From NCBI GenBank assembly GCA_937923485.1, contig CALDUE010000126.1, positions 1 to 64,000 on the forward strand: a stretch of DNA of 64,000 nt. The letters run 5' to 3'. Numbering within the stretch: position 1 is the stretch's first letter; each line of letters begins with the position of its first letter. The stretch is from an uncultured Saprospiraceae bacterium (GTDB lineage Bacteria; Bacteroidota; Bacteroidia; Chitinophagales; Saprospiraceae). The position numbers and the translations under genes are program-made. Of this stretch, positions 15,758 through 23,900 are shown in pieces. The notes under the pieces are model-generated. The model made no database searches. It was not told the origin of the DNA and saw only the letters and a list, made by a program, of their open reading frames with translations.

Positions 15758-16336
15758 ATGAAAGATTCAGATATCGTACATGGATTGTCTCTCTCTAACC
15801 AGAGAGATGCGGCCATGCGAGAACTTACAGAGAGGTACGGCCCAAGACTTTTTCAACGGATTAAGTCTATCGTCACCGTCGATGCCGATGCACAAGACGT
15901 CTATCAAAATGCGCTTATCAAAGCACTCCGTGGAATTGAGAACCTTAAAGCGGATAGTTCGCTGTATAGCTGGCTCTATCGGATTGCTTCAAACGAAGCA
16001 TTAGACTTTTTAAGAAAGCGGAAGCGTACAGCTTCTACGCCTTTCGGCAAAACTGGCGACGAACCGCAATCGGATGGACTGGCAAACAGTCGTGCTGCGG
16101 AAACAAAAGGAATGGGAGCTTCTGAAATCGAGGAAATGCTAGCCAATGCTATTGCCCAACTGCCCGAACAGCAACGCAAAGTGTTCAAAGCTAGATACTT
16201 CGACGAAACGCCTTATTCTCAACTAGCGCTTACCTTTCAAAAAAGTGAAGGTGCGCTTAAAGCAAATTACCATCACGCCGTTCAAAAAGTCACGACTTTT
16301 GTGCGCAAACACGCTACAACATCAACCCTATCATGA
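15758..16336 (+). CDS. ECF-type RNA polymerase sigma factor
   Basis: A 192-aa sigma-70 family protein. Region 2 (ADAQDVYQNALIKALRGIENL, then SSLYSWLYRIASNEALDFLRKRKR) binds core polymerase and the -10 element. A linker of about 40 residues precedes region 4 (QLPEQQRKVFKARYFDETPYSQLALTFQKSEGALKANYHHAVQKV), which holds the helix-turn-helix. An in-frame GTG at 15749 could add three residues. The stop overlaps the ATG of the next gene (ATGA, 16333-16336), the usual arrangement of an ECF sigma with its anti-sigma factor. Confidence 0.93.
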   Translation: MKDSDIVHGLSLSNQRDAAMRELTERYGPRLFQRIKSIVTVDADAQDVYQNALIKALRGIENLKADSSLYSWLYRIASNEALDFLRKRKRTASTPFGKTGDEPQSDGLANSRAAETKGMGASEIEEMLANAIAQLPEQQRKVFKARYFDETPYSQLALTFQKSEGALKANYHHAVQKVTTFVRKHATTSTLS

Positions 16337-16866
16337 GTAGTAATACGCCATTCGACGATGTTCAACAGGAACTTGAAGGACTAAGTCCTCTTCTTGCCAG
16401 TATGCGCGAACAAAAGCAGATTGAGGCGTCCTCTTCTGTAGACATGGATACGTTGCATAACTTAGGGAATGCCGCGCTTCAAGCTGTCCTACTAGAAGAA
16501 CCTAGCAAGCAGTCTCCTGCTCCTACGATGCGTGTCGTTCACCGCGGTTGGTCAACGATGAAGATAGCTGCTGCGGCTGCTGTGGCTCTCTTGGTCGGTG
16601 CTTTGCTCTCCTACTCTATTGTCTCTGAATATACTGCAGACGCAGGCTATGTAAGTGCTAATCAGGAGATTTCGGCAGAGCTAGTTGCGAGTTTTGAGGA
16701 AGAAACTGCAGACCCAATAGCCTTCCTACTCGACGATGAATCTTATGTCTATGACGACAATGAGATCGCCTTCTCTCCTTTAGAAGATGTTTTACTCGAT
16801 TGGGCAGACGATGGCAACGTTGATGAAGTGTTATCCGAAGAATTGATCTTTGCAGCATTAAGATAA
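16333..16866 (+). CDS. Single-pass membrane protein, putative anti-sigma factor
   Basis: The 177-aa protein is translationally coupled to the ECF sigma gene by a 4-base overlap. Its N-terminal 70 residues are hydrophilic and presumably cytoplasmic. A transmembrane helix lies at about residues 77-97 (IAAAAAVALLVGALLSYSIV), followed by an acidic extracytoplasmic tail rich in Asp and Glu (LLDDESYVYDDNEIAFSPLEDVLLDWADDGNVDE). Position and topology fit an anti-sigma factor, but no zinc-binding ASD motif (HxxxCxxC) is visible, so the call rests on context. Confidence 0.75.
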   Translation: MSSNTPFDDVQQELEGLSPLLASMREQKQIEASSSVDMDTLHNLGNAALQAVLLEEPSKQSPAPTMRVVHRGWSTMKIAAAAAVALLVGALLSYSIVSEYTADAGYVSANQEISAELVASFEEETADPIAFLLDDESYVYDDNEIAFSPLEDVLLDWADDGNVDEVLSEELIFAALR

Positions 16867-17322
16867 CCTTCTCTTGACCGTGTATTGAAAATCAATGCAC
16901 CTAGTAGCTAGAGTTTTACGTTTATTTGTGACAAGGAGATGCAACACATTTCCTGCAATATTTCAGTACCTAATTTTAGGTGAAATTTCCCCAGCAACGG
17001 CTAGTGGGTTTTGGCGAAAGCAACGTGACTCTTTGAAAAGTGTTGAAATGGAATCTTAACGGCATTCCATGTTTGAACGTAGTAATACATGAGCCCGCAC
17101 AAGGAATTAGTCCTTCTGCAGACTTGACTACCATCAATATCTTCCCAGAAAAAGAATCGTTCTAATCGTCTTTGCTCAAGCTAATTCGTCAAGGAGAGTC
17201 CTAGTATCGGTATTGGATTTTCGATCATCCACCCACTTCAACCTTGCGTTGGAGAAGGCTCTGGCAGGTCATTTTTTTCTATCATTCGCTTAGCGCGTGA
17301 TGGAATACGACAATATCTATTT
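16867..17322. other. 456-base region without a clear gene; contains an iterated-word copy
   Basis: No convincing gene or RNA was found. It holds the only exact intergenic copy of the iterated 14-base word (GTTTTGGCGAAAGC, 17008-17021). A 41-codon frame from GTG 17040 to TAA 17165 (product contains NVVIHEPAQGISPSADLTT) has protein-like composition but no support. T7 at 17271-17277 precedes the rnc start by about 45 bases. Confidence 0.5.
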
Positions 17323-19203
17323 GTGCTAATACTTCGGTTTCTACTAAGGATTTACAACCTCTACTTCTCGAAAGACAAAAATCTGGCGCAACGCGTTCGT
17401 CAGATGACTGGTTTCGTACCTGCACGTCTTTCGATCTTCAAATTGGCCTTTTCTCACAAGAGTAATCAAGGGACTAGAGATTTCGCTCAAACCAACAATG
17501 AGCGTCTCGAGTATTTGGGCGATGCCGTACTCGGTACCATCGTCGCAGAATACCTCTTTAAAAAGTACCCCAATGGAGACGAGGGCTTTCTTACGAAAAT
17601 GCGCTCAAAAATCGTAAAGCGTAAAAGCCTCAATTACATCGGTGATCAGATGGGCCTCGACGTTTTGTTGACTGAATACAATCGGACTCGCTTGAGTTCT
17701 TCGATGCTAGGCAACGCAGTAGAGGCACTTGTAGGAGCGGTTTATTTAGAGAAAGGCTACCGAGGTACAGAGCGATTTGTCATTCAGCGAATGCTCAAGC
17801 TTTATGTAGACATGCATGAGCTGGAGACGGTAGATGACAACTATAAGAGTCAGCTGCTTGAATATTGCCAGAAGAATGGCATGCAGGTCACCTATAAGTT
17901 GCTCAACAAATTCAAGCAAGATCGCCGCGATCGGTTCAAAGTAGCTGTGATGGTAAATGGCGAGCAACTCTCGCTTGCCGATGATTTTAATAAGAAGTCT
18001 GCAGAGCAACTTGCAAGTCTTCGTGCGCTGCAAAAATTAGGTTTGATTGACAAAGCGACTCCACAAGAGGATGGGCGCAAGTCTCCAGCCAAGAAAACGA
18101 AGAAAGTAAGTGATAAGCCTACAAAAGCGCGTTCGGAGCGAAAGCCGAAGCCTGCTGCGAAATCACCAACTGCTAAAAAGACTTCCGTAAAATCTAATGA
18201 ACGAAGTGCTGCAGTTCCTGTATCTAAAATTCAAGCTGAAAAACCGAAGCGTGCTCCACGCAAGCAGCCGAAGTCAGCCGTCGCCAAAACTCCAAGACCA
18301 ACCTCCAATCAATCAAAAACCAGCCCTTCGGGAGCAACGTTGCCAGCGCGCAAGCAACGTCGCAACAACAGCCGATTGGGTAGAGTAATCTGGAACGGGA
18401 TACAAGCTGGAGGTACATCTATCGAACTTGTAGACGAGCTATGGTATTTCGAAAAGGAATCGAGAGCAACTCCTGCCACCAAACCTAAAGTTGAAAAGAA
18501 GCAAGCCTCAGGTAAAACTCAAGGTTCAAAGCGTTCAAGTGGAGCTTCCGCCAAAACTAAGACTGTAGAAAATGCGCTTCAAGCTACGGGTGTAGATGTT
18601 CCCTCGAAAAGCCTCATTTCAACTGCTTCAAAAAAGGTAAAGCCTTCCTCAGCACCGAAAACGAGAAATTCTCGTGTACGTAGACCAATACCGCTGCGTT
18701 TACTAACGCCTATTGTAAAAGACGCATCCGCTGTAATGGCGATTGATTTTAATGAGCTATTTGGCCTATCGAAAGCAAGCACTTCTGCAAGTAGATCACG
18801 GCCTAAGAAAACGGATCGTAAGCCTAAGCAAAAACCTCCCGTAAAAAAGCGTGTAGCTTCGAAGAAGCAAGACAAGAGTGTACAACAAAGTGTCCGTGAA
18901 GAATCTTGGGAGGATACTCCTTTAGGACTCTCTAGTGCAAAAGCTGCCCTCAAGAAACCTGCTTCAGTTCGGAAGTTGAGGCCAAATGGCGAAAAGAAAC
19001 CTGGCGCTACACCCAAATCAAAAGTGGCTTCTGAAAAAATTGCTGCGTGGGAGGATACCCTACTTGAGATCGATAGTGATGGCGAAGCAGTCACTACCAA
19101 ATTCCCTAAGATGTACAAGACGTCTAATGGAAAGGAATCTACTGGACGCAGGAGGCCTCAGCGAAGGAGACCAGCACCAACAAAGAAGAAAACAGAAGAC
19201 TAA
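17323..19203 (+). CDS. rnc: Ribonuclease III with a long basic C-terminal extension
   Basis: Double-strand-specific endoribonuclease for rRNA and mRNA processing. Residues about 18-165 are the catalytic domain with the signature NNERLEYLGDAVLG and the second acidic site in AVEALVGAVYLEKGY. Residues about 170-242 are the dsRNA-binding domain (YKSQLLEYCQKNG ... KKSAEQLASLRALQKL). A normal RNase III ends here at about 240 aa; this one runs to 626. The extra 380 residues are low-complexity and rich in Lys, Ser, Ala and Pro, so probably disordered, with Trp-containing islands (DELWYFEKES, ESWEDTPLGL, AAWEDTLLEID). The start is GTG 17323; the next ATG would remove part of the domain. Confidence 0.92.
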   Translation: MLILRFLLRIYNLYFSKDKNLAQRVRQMTGFVPARLSIFKLAFSHKSNQGTRDFAQTNNERLEYLGDAVLGTIVAEYLFKKYPNGDEGFLTKMRSKIVKRKSLNYIGDQMGLDVLLTEYNRTRLSSSMLGNAVEALVGAVYLEKGYRGTERFVIQRMLKLYVDMHELETVDDNYKSQLLEYCQKNGMQVTYKLLNKFKQDRRDRFKVAVMVNGEQLSLADDFNKKSAEQLASLRALQKLGLIDKATPQEDGRKSPAKKTKKVSDKPTKARSERKPKPAAKSPTAKKTSVKSNERSAAVPVSKIQAEKPKRAPRKQPKSAVAKTPRPTSNQSKTSPSGATLPARKQRRNNSRLGRVIWNGIQAGGTSIELVDELWYFEKESRATPATKPKVEKKQASGKTQGSKRSSGASAKTKTVENALQATGVDVPSKSLISTASKKVKPSSAPKTRNSRVRRPIPLRLLTPIVKDASAVMAIDFNELFGLSKASTSASRSRPKKTDRKPKQKPPVKKRVASKKQDKSVQQSVREESWEDTPLGLSSAKAALKKPASVRKLRPNGEKKPGATPKSKVASEKIAAWEDTLLEIDSDGEAVTTKFPKMYKTSNGKESTGRRRPQRRRPAPTKKKTED

Positions 19204-19251
19204 CAACCTCAGCGCCCTCTAGCGGTTTAGTAGCTAGATAAACTTATCATC

Positions 19252-19866
19252 ATGTCTGAAACTGCCACTAAAAGTCCTGTAATGCTCTACACAGAGCAAA
19301 CACCGAATCCAGAGTCGCTAAAGTTTGTGACCAATCGCATGCTCTACACGGGCACAGCAGATTTCAGGGAAGTTGAACTAGCTGACGAATGGAGCAAGCT
19401 CGCTTCTGAGTTGTTTAAGCAGCCTTACGTCAAGGGCGTTTACATCTGCAATAACTTCGTAACCATCACCAAGGAGTTCAATTATGCTTGGGATGACATC
19501 ATGCTTCAAGCCAAGTCATTCATAAAAAAGTGGATCGAGGAAGGCAATGAAATTGTCAAAGAAGGTTTTGCGGAAGCATCTGAAGCGATGGAAGCTGAGC
19601 GTCGCGCCAACTACGAGTACTCTGGAGACGATGAGGCCATCGTGGCGAAGATTGAGGAACTTATCGATACCTACGTGCGTCCAGCAGTAGAAATGGACGG
19701 TGGCAACATTGCCTTCAAGAGTTTCAAAGAGGGTGTTGTGACAGTAATCATGCAGGGAAGCTGCAGTGGTTGTCCCTCATCCACAGTTACCCTCAAGAGT
19801 GGTATAGAATCTATGCTCAAGCGTATGATACCTGAGGTGACGGAAGTTATGCAGGAAATGGGATAA
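19252..19866 (+). CDS. Nfu-type iron-sulfur cluster carrier
   Basis: A 204-aa protein with an N-terminal Nfu_N domain (YTEQTPNPESLKFVTNRML, then GVYICNNFVTITK) and a C-terminal NifU-like domain (EELIDTYVRPAVEMDGGNI) bearing the cluster-binding CxxC in GSCSGCPSSTVTLK. Such proteins accept a Fe-S cluster at the CxxC of a dimer and pass it to target apoproteins in the cytoplasm. The domain order and length are typical for Bacteroidetes. It is 48 bases downstream of rnc on the same strand and is followed by a strong terminator. Confidence 0.94.
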   Translation: MSETATKSPVMLYTEQTPNPESLKFVTNRMLYTGTADFREVELADEWSKLASELFKQPYVKGVYICNNFVTITKEFNYAWDDIMLQAKSFIKKWIEEGNEIVKEGFAEASEAMEAERRANYEYSGDDEAIVAKIEELIDTYVRPAVEMDGGNIAFKSFKEGVVTVIMQGSCSGCPSSTVTLKSGIESMLKRMIPEVTEVMQEMG

Positions 19867-19916
19867 ATCTTCTTGCTGACCTAAGCAGCAAGGTTCAATT
19901 CTTTTTTATTTAAGAG

Positions 19917-19959
19917 CCCCGTCTCATTTCGTATTAGTACGAAATGGGACGGGGTTTTT
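19917..19959 (+). terminator. Rho-independent terminator after nfu
   Basis: A 17-bp stem (19917-19933 with 19938-19954, one G-U wobble) with loop TTAG and a following T5 run. The stem core is CCCCGTCTCATTTCGTA. It ends the rnc-nfu unit. Confidence 0.92.
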
Positions 19960-20172
19960 GCATTATAAAATATTTAAATATTACACAAAAAACGGGTAAC
20001 CCGCATCTGGTATTCTCCAAATTCAAATAAAGAGCCTATATCATTTATTTTGGCATATTACTGCCGAAAATAGTTATTTAATTGTCAATTTCAGAAATCA
20101 AATGTTAGCCCTTTGTAGCTGATAATCAGCCGACTACCCTATGTAAGGGACGCTTTCGCAGGATACCTCTGT

Positions 20173-20180
20173 TATCTTTG
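20173..20180 (+). promoter_or_regulatory. -7 box of the T9SS beta-helix gene
   Basis: TATCTTTG matches the Bacteroidetes -7 box TAnnTTTG exactly, 37 bases before the ATG at 20218. It lies in a 351-base gap (19867-20217) that otherwise holds only the nfu terminator and an AT-rich stretch with no gene visible. Confidence 0.6.
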
Positions 20181-20217
20181 TAATCTCAATTCAACAAACC
20201 TGCGAAACCGTAATCAT

Positions 20218-22257
20218 ATGCAATTCACTACTACAATTACGACCTTATTGTTAGTTACAATAAGCTTAACTTCAATTGGTCAAACGATCCGCTACGTCTC
20301 ACCAACAGGTACCGGAAGTGGAACAAGTTGGGCAGATGCTTCTGGCGACCTTAACGCTATGCTACTTGCATCGACTTCTGGCGACGATGTCTGGGTAATG
20401 CAAGGCACCTACTTTCCTACACAATGTGTTAGTGGCTGCACAGAAGCGGAGCGCGAGACTTCATTCGCTTTACAAAACGGTGTAAATCTTATTGGAGGCT
20501 TTATCGGTAACGAGACAAATCGCACACAAGCATCTCCGAGTAATCTTACCATACTCTCAGGTGATATCGGCATTGCAAATGATGATTCAGATAACTCTTA
20601 CAACATTGTCACGTGCAACAGTTGTGGAATCAATGCAGGTCTTGAAAATTTCACCATCTCTGGCGGAAACGGTGACCGCCTAGCAAGTGCTGGTCCTAAC
20701 GAGTTGGGCCGCGCAGGAGCTGCACTTTACTTGAACGGACAAGCTGGTCAAGCAAATCCGGTAGTGACGCGTTGCACCTTCACCAACAATACTGTAATCG
20801 GTCGCGGTGGTGCAGTCTACTGCAATGGTTCTCCAGGAGAGAGTTCACCAGTTTTTAATTTCTGTACGTTTAGTAATAACAGCTCAAATGGAGAAGGTGG
20901 AGCACTTGCAATTAACGGAACGAATGGTACAGCGAATCCAAAATTTAGAGATTGTCGATTCACCAATAATCAAACAGTTTTCGATGCATCTGTCACCCAA
21001 TCAGGAGGAGCAGTTTACGGTGTTACCCAAGGAGGTAATGCAGTAATCGATTTTACAAGATGTCTTATACAAGGAAACAGCGCTGATGCTAACGCAGGTA
21101 GCGGCGTAAATAACAATACTTCAGGCCTCGGTGGCGCGATGTACTTTACTTCATCAGGATCTGGAGTCTTACAGGTCAATGTGACTAATTCAATTATTGA
21201 TAATAATTCAGCTTTTTCTGGCGGAGGCATTTACAACTTGGGAGGAGTAACGTACTTCGAGAACGTAACGATGACCAATAACCTTGCAACTGGAACAGGT
21301 GGATCTGGCGGAGGACTTTATGTAAACGGAGGTGTAGCTGACGTTATTAATTCAATCTCATTCGGAAATGATGTTACCCAAAACCAGTTTGGCGGAAAGG
21401 ACATCCGTTTCGTGAACGGTACAGTAAATATCTCTTACACGCTTGTTGAAGCTGCGAATAGTACTGATCTTTTGAGCCAAGCCGATCCTAATAACTCAGA
21501 CGTTCTCAATGCTGGAGCAGGCATGATCTACGGTCAAGATCCTCAACTCGTTTCAAGTGCAGGATATCCTGAAATTGGTTCTCCAACTTCTCCTGCAATC
21601 AATTCAGGATTCAATAGTGGCATAACGGTATCAGGCGGCGACTTCCTCGGAGCTAGTCGAATCTCGGATGGCACCGTAGACTTGGGCGCAGTAGAAAGCT
21701 CTCTCGCACCGCTTCCTGTTGAGCTTATCTCCTTCAAGGCTGAGGCACTGAAATCTAGCATCCGGCTCGACTGGGTTGTAGCTTCTGAAGTAGACCTCGC
21801 GGGTTACAGAGTACTTCGTCGCGACCCAGCAGGCGGATTTGATGAAGTTATCTTCGTTCCTGCAATGGAAAATGGTTCGTACTACTACGAAGATGATGCG
21901 ATTATTCCTGGCGAAACTTACTACTATCAGCTCGTGAGCGAAGACTTAGATGGTACTACCTATGATTCTGACCTTATTACCGCTCGTGTAAAGGCCGAGT
22001 CCAACGATAAGATTGTAGCTAACCTCTATCCAAATCCTGCTGACAGGATTTTAAATGTAGCTCTTGCACCAAGAGAAAATGCAAGAACGGTATACGCAAC
22101 CGTACTGAACATGAATGGCCAACGTATGATCTTCAAGGCATATACCCAAGACGGTGAGCATGTACTTAATCTGTCTGACTTGCCAAATGGCAACTACGTC
22201 GTTAGACTATCTGAAGGTGATCGCACACAAACAGAGGCGATTACTATTCAGCACTAA
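20218..22257 (+). CDS. Secreted beta-helix protein with T9SS sorting domain
   Basis: A 679-aa exported protein. A signal peptide (LLLVTISLTSIGQ) precedes RYVSPTGTGSGTSWADAS, the typical entry of right-handed parallel beta-helix / polymorphic outer-membrane-like repeats. Residues about 140-480 contain repeated TFTNN, GGAVY, GGALAI and NNSS motifs and end in PAINSG and VDLGAVES, as in 'choice-of-anchor Q' proteins. Then a fibronectin-III-like domain (PLPVELISFKAEAL ... YYYQLVSEDLDG) and a T9SS type A sorting domain (NLYPNPADRILNV ... LPNGNYVVRLSEGD) follow. It is probably an adhesin or polysaccharide-interacting surface protein; no catalytic residues were identified. Confidence 0.9.
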   Translation: MQFTTTITTLLLVTISLTSIGQTIRYVSPTGTGSGTSWADASGDLNAMLLASTSGDDVWVMQGTYFPTQCVSGCTEAERETSFALQNGVNLIGGFIGNETNRTQASPSNLTILSGDIGIANDDSDNSYNIVTCNSCGINAGLENFTISGGNGDRLASAGPNELGRAGAALYLNGQAGQANPVVTRCTFTNNTVIGRGGAVYCNGSPGESSPVFNFCTFSNNSSNGEGGALAINGTNGTANPKFRDCRFTNNQTVFDASVTQSGGAVYGVTQGGNAVIDFTRCLIQGNSADANAGSGVNNNTSGLGGAMYFTSSGSGVLQVNVTNSIIDNNSAFSGGGIYNLGGVTYFENVTMTNNLATGTGGSGGGLYVNGGVADVINSISFGNDVTQNQFGGKDIRFVNGTVNISYTLVEAANSTDLLSQADPNNSDVLNAGAGMIYGQDPQLVSSAGYPEIGSPTSPAINSGFNSGITVSGGDFLGASRISDGTVDLGAVESSLAPLPVELISFKAEALKSSIRLDWVVASEVDLAGYRVLRRDPAGGFDEVIFVPAMENGSYYYEDDAIIPGETYYYQLVSEDLDGTTYDSDLITARVKAESNDKIVANLYPNPADRILNVALAPRENARTVYATVLNMNGQRMIFKAYTQDGEHVLNLSDLPNGNYVVRLSEGDRTQTEAITIQH

Positions 22258-22369
22258 AAACTATTAAGAGTTCCCTTCGCAGGGATATATTGAGAAAGTG
22301 GTACGGAATGTAGCTTTAACTGCCTCCACCAATCATAGATCGCCAAGATCAGCGTACCCTAACTACACA

Positions 22370-22398
22370 CGCCTTTTCGACCTTGTGTCGAAAGGGCG
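22370..22398. terminator. Bidirectional hairpin between convergent genes
   Basis: The arms 22370-22381 and 22387-22398 pair over 12 bp with one G-U wobble around a 5-base loop (CTTGT). They sit between the 3' ends of the beta-helix gene and the convergent hypothetical gene; TTGTATTTT follows on the + strand. Confidence 0.65.
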
Positions 22399-22406
22399 GT
22401 TGTATT

Positions 22407-23012
22407 TTATCTGCGCGTCAACTTCGCCCACTGCCGCGTGGGTAGGACAAAGGAATTTACGACAGGAATGGAATCACTCCGTATTCCTTCGGGAGTCTTA
22501 ACCTGCAGTACGGTATCCCCCGTGGCAATTACACCAGTCATTGGACCTGAAATAATTTCATGGTATATCGTATCGCCAATTAACTCGTCTCGCGTAAATA
22601 ATAAATTATTCATTACTTCGAATCGGCTAAAAAATACATCTCCATGTACATAGCCGTCAAGTAATATACCATTGTGTTCATCTATTCGCCAGTGCACAGA
22701 CGTAGAAGTATCGGTCGGACACATTGTATAAGGACGATTATCAGACTTTGCCTCACCATAGGCTATTCCCCAAGTATAGCAACCTTCTGCCAACGGCTGG
22801 ATACTTAAATGAAAAGGAGTACTCATTACCTCCTTCATACCTCGTTCGACGGATAAGATTCCTTGCCACTCTCCTACCCATGCTGCGGGAAAGTTCGGTT
22901 TCTCAATCTTGCTTACTGACTGCATAGCTGTTACCTGCCCATTTGTCTGAGCGATTAAAAAGGGCGAGCAATAACATAGTACTGCTGAAAGGATCAAAAG
23001 TCGAGTAGCCAT
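22407..23012 (-). CDS. Secreted hypothetical protein
   Basis: The 201-aa protein has a signal peptide (LLILSAVLCYCSPFLIAQ, cleavage near residue 22). The mature part starts with NGQVTAMQS and contains PAAWVGEWQGIL, a 'W.G.W.G.L' opening common in small secreted beta-barrel proteins of Bacteroidetes that resemble lipocalin-type folds, followed by CYTWGIAYGE and a C-terminal half rich in beta strands. I do not recognise a family. It lies 27 bases upstream of where the comF gene ends, on the same strand. Confidence 0.75.
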   Translation of the reverse strand: MATRLLILSAVLCYCSPFLIAQTNGQVTAMQSVSKIEKPNFPAAWVGEWQGILSVERGMKEVMSTPFHLSIQPLAEGCYTWGIAYGEAKSDNRPYTMCPTDTSTSVHWRIDEHNGILLDGYVHGDVFFSRFEVMNNLLFTRDELIGDTIYHEIISGPMTGVIATGDTVLQVKTPEGIRSDSIPVVNSFVLPTRQWAKLTRR

Positions 23013-23039
23013 ACTTCAAAGCTACCATTCCCCATCGAT

Positions 23040-23795
23040 TTAAAAACGAGCCAAGGCTAGCACAGCGACTTTAAAACTTGCCGGCTTAGCAGGAAGAACA
23101 GCCCTGCCTAAAGCTTCCAGTGTTGCACCCGTAGTCATAACATCATCTACGAGCAACACATGTTTTCCCGAAAGGAGGTGTAGCGTGGAATCATTTGCGT
23201 TCTGCTGTTGTGGTCTTTGCGAAAGCTCAAAAACGGACTCTACATTTTCCATTCTTTCGAACTGTGATTTACGCGTTTGGGTCTCCGTAAATTGCTTTCG
23301 CTTTACAGCAAATGGAAGGCATTCCGCATTTATTACTTCGGCAATACCCGCCGCCACGCGTTCCGCTTGATTGTACCCACGTGTACGAAGCTTAGCTTCA
23401 TGTAATGGAACAGGGATTACATAATCTACCTCCCCAAAGACGAATGAATTCTTGATGAGTTGACCTAGCCAGCCACCAAGTTTTACGCCTACCTCTGGTC
23501 GATTATCATACTTCAATAACCACATCAATCGTTGGGCTGGAGTTCCTTGGCTATAGGGCAGTAGCGCTGCTGCACGCTCAACTGCGAGCCTACCCCAAAA
23601 TCGATCTGTGACGGTATTTTCAACGAGATGATGAAGGTCAAGAGTGGTCATCGTTGATCTACATCTAATGCAAACAAACTGAGTCCCCGTAGGAATAGAT
23701 CGTTCACAGACAGCGCAGGCTTCTGGAAACGTTAATTCCGCTAAGCCCGCTGCTATTTTGTCTAAAATAGATGTCTTGTTTCTTGGTCTTTTCAC
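23040..23795 (-). CDS. ComF-family phosphoribosyltransferase-like protein
   Basis: A 251-aa cytoplasmic protein with an N-terminal zinc-ribbon-like region (EACAVCERS and FVCIRCRS, two CxxC pairs) and a C-terminal type I phosphoribosyltransferase domain with the PRPP loop VLLVDDVMTTGATL. It also has VIPVPLHEAKLRTRGYNQAERVA, the ComF signature. In competent bacteria ComF helps natural DNA uptake. This matters because the window is rich in an iterated word with uptake-sequence-like behaviour. The longest frame starts at TTG 23813 within a -7-like stretch (TATCTTTTG), so the GTG at 23795 is preferred. Confidence 0.9.
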   Translation of the reverse strand: MKRPRNKTSILDKIAAGLAELTFPEACAVCERSIPTGTQFVCIRCRSTMTTLDLHHLVENTVTDRFWGRLAVERAAALLPYSQGTPAQRLMWLLKYDNRPEVGVKLGGWLGQLIKNSFVFGEVDYVIPVPLHEAKLRTRGYNQAERVAAGIAEVINAECLPFAVKRKQFTETQTRKSQFERMENVESVFELSQRPQQQNANDSTLHLLSGKHVLLVDDVMTTGATLEALGRAVLPAKPASFKVAVLALARF

Positions 23796-23900
23796 CAGCC
23801 AAAAGATAGCCAAATCAACTGAAAGTCTAACTGCTCGGTTCTGAACCTATAGCTACATATTCGGCTAAGACGAGACGATCAAATCCAAAAGAATTCGAAA

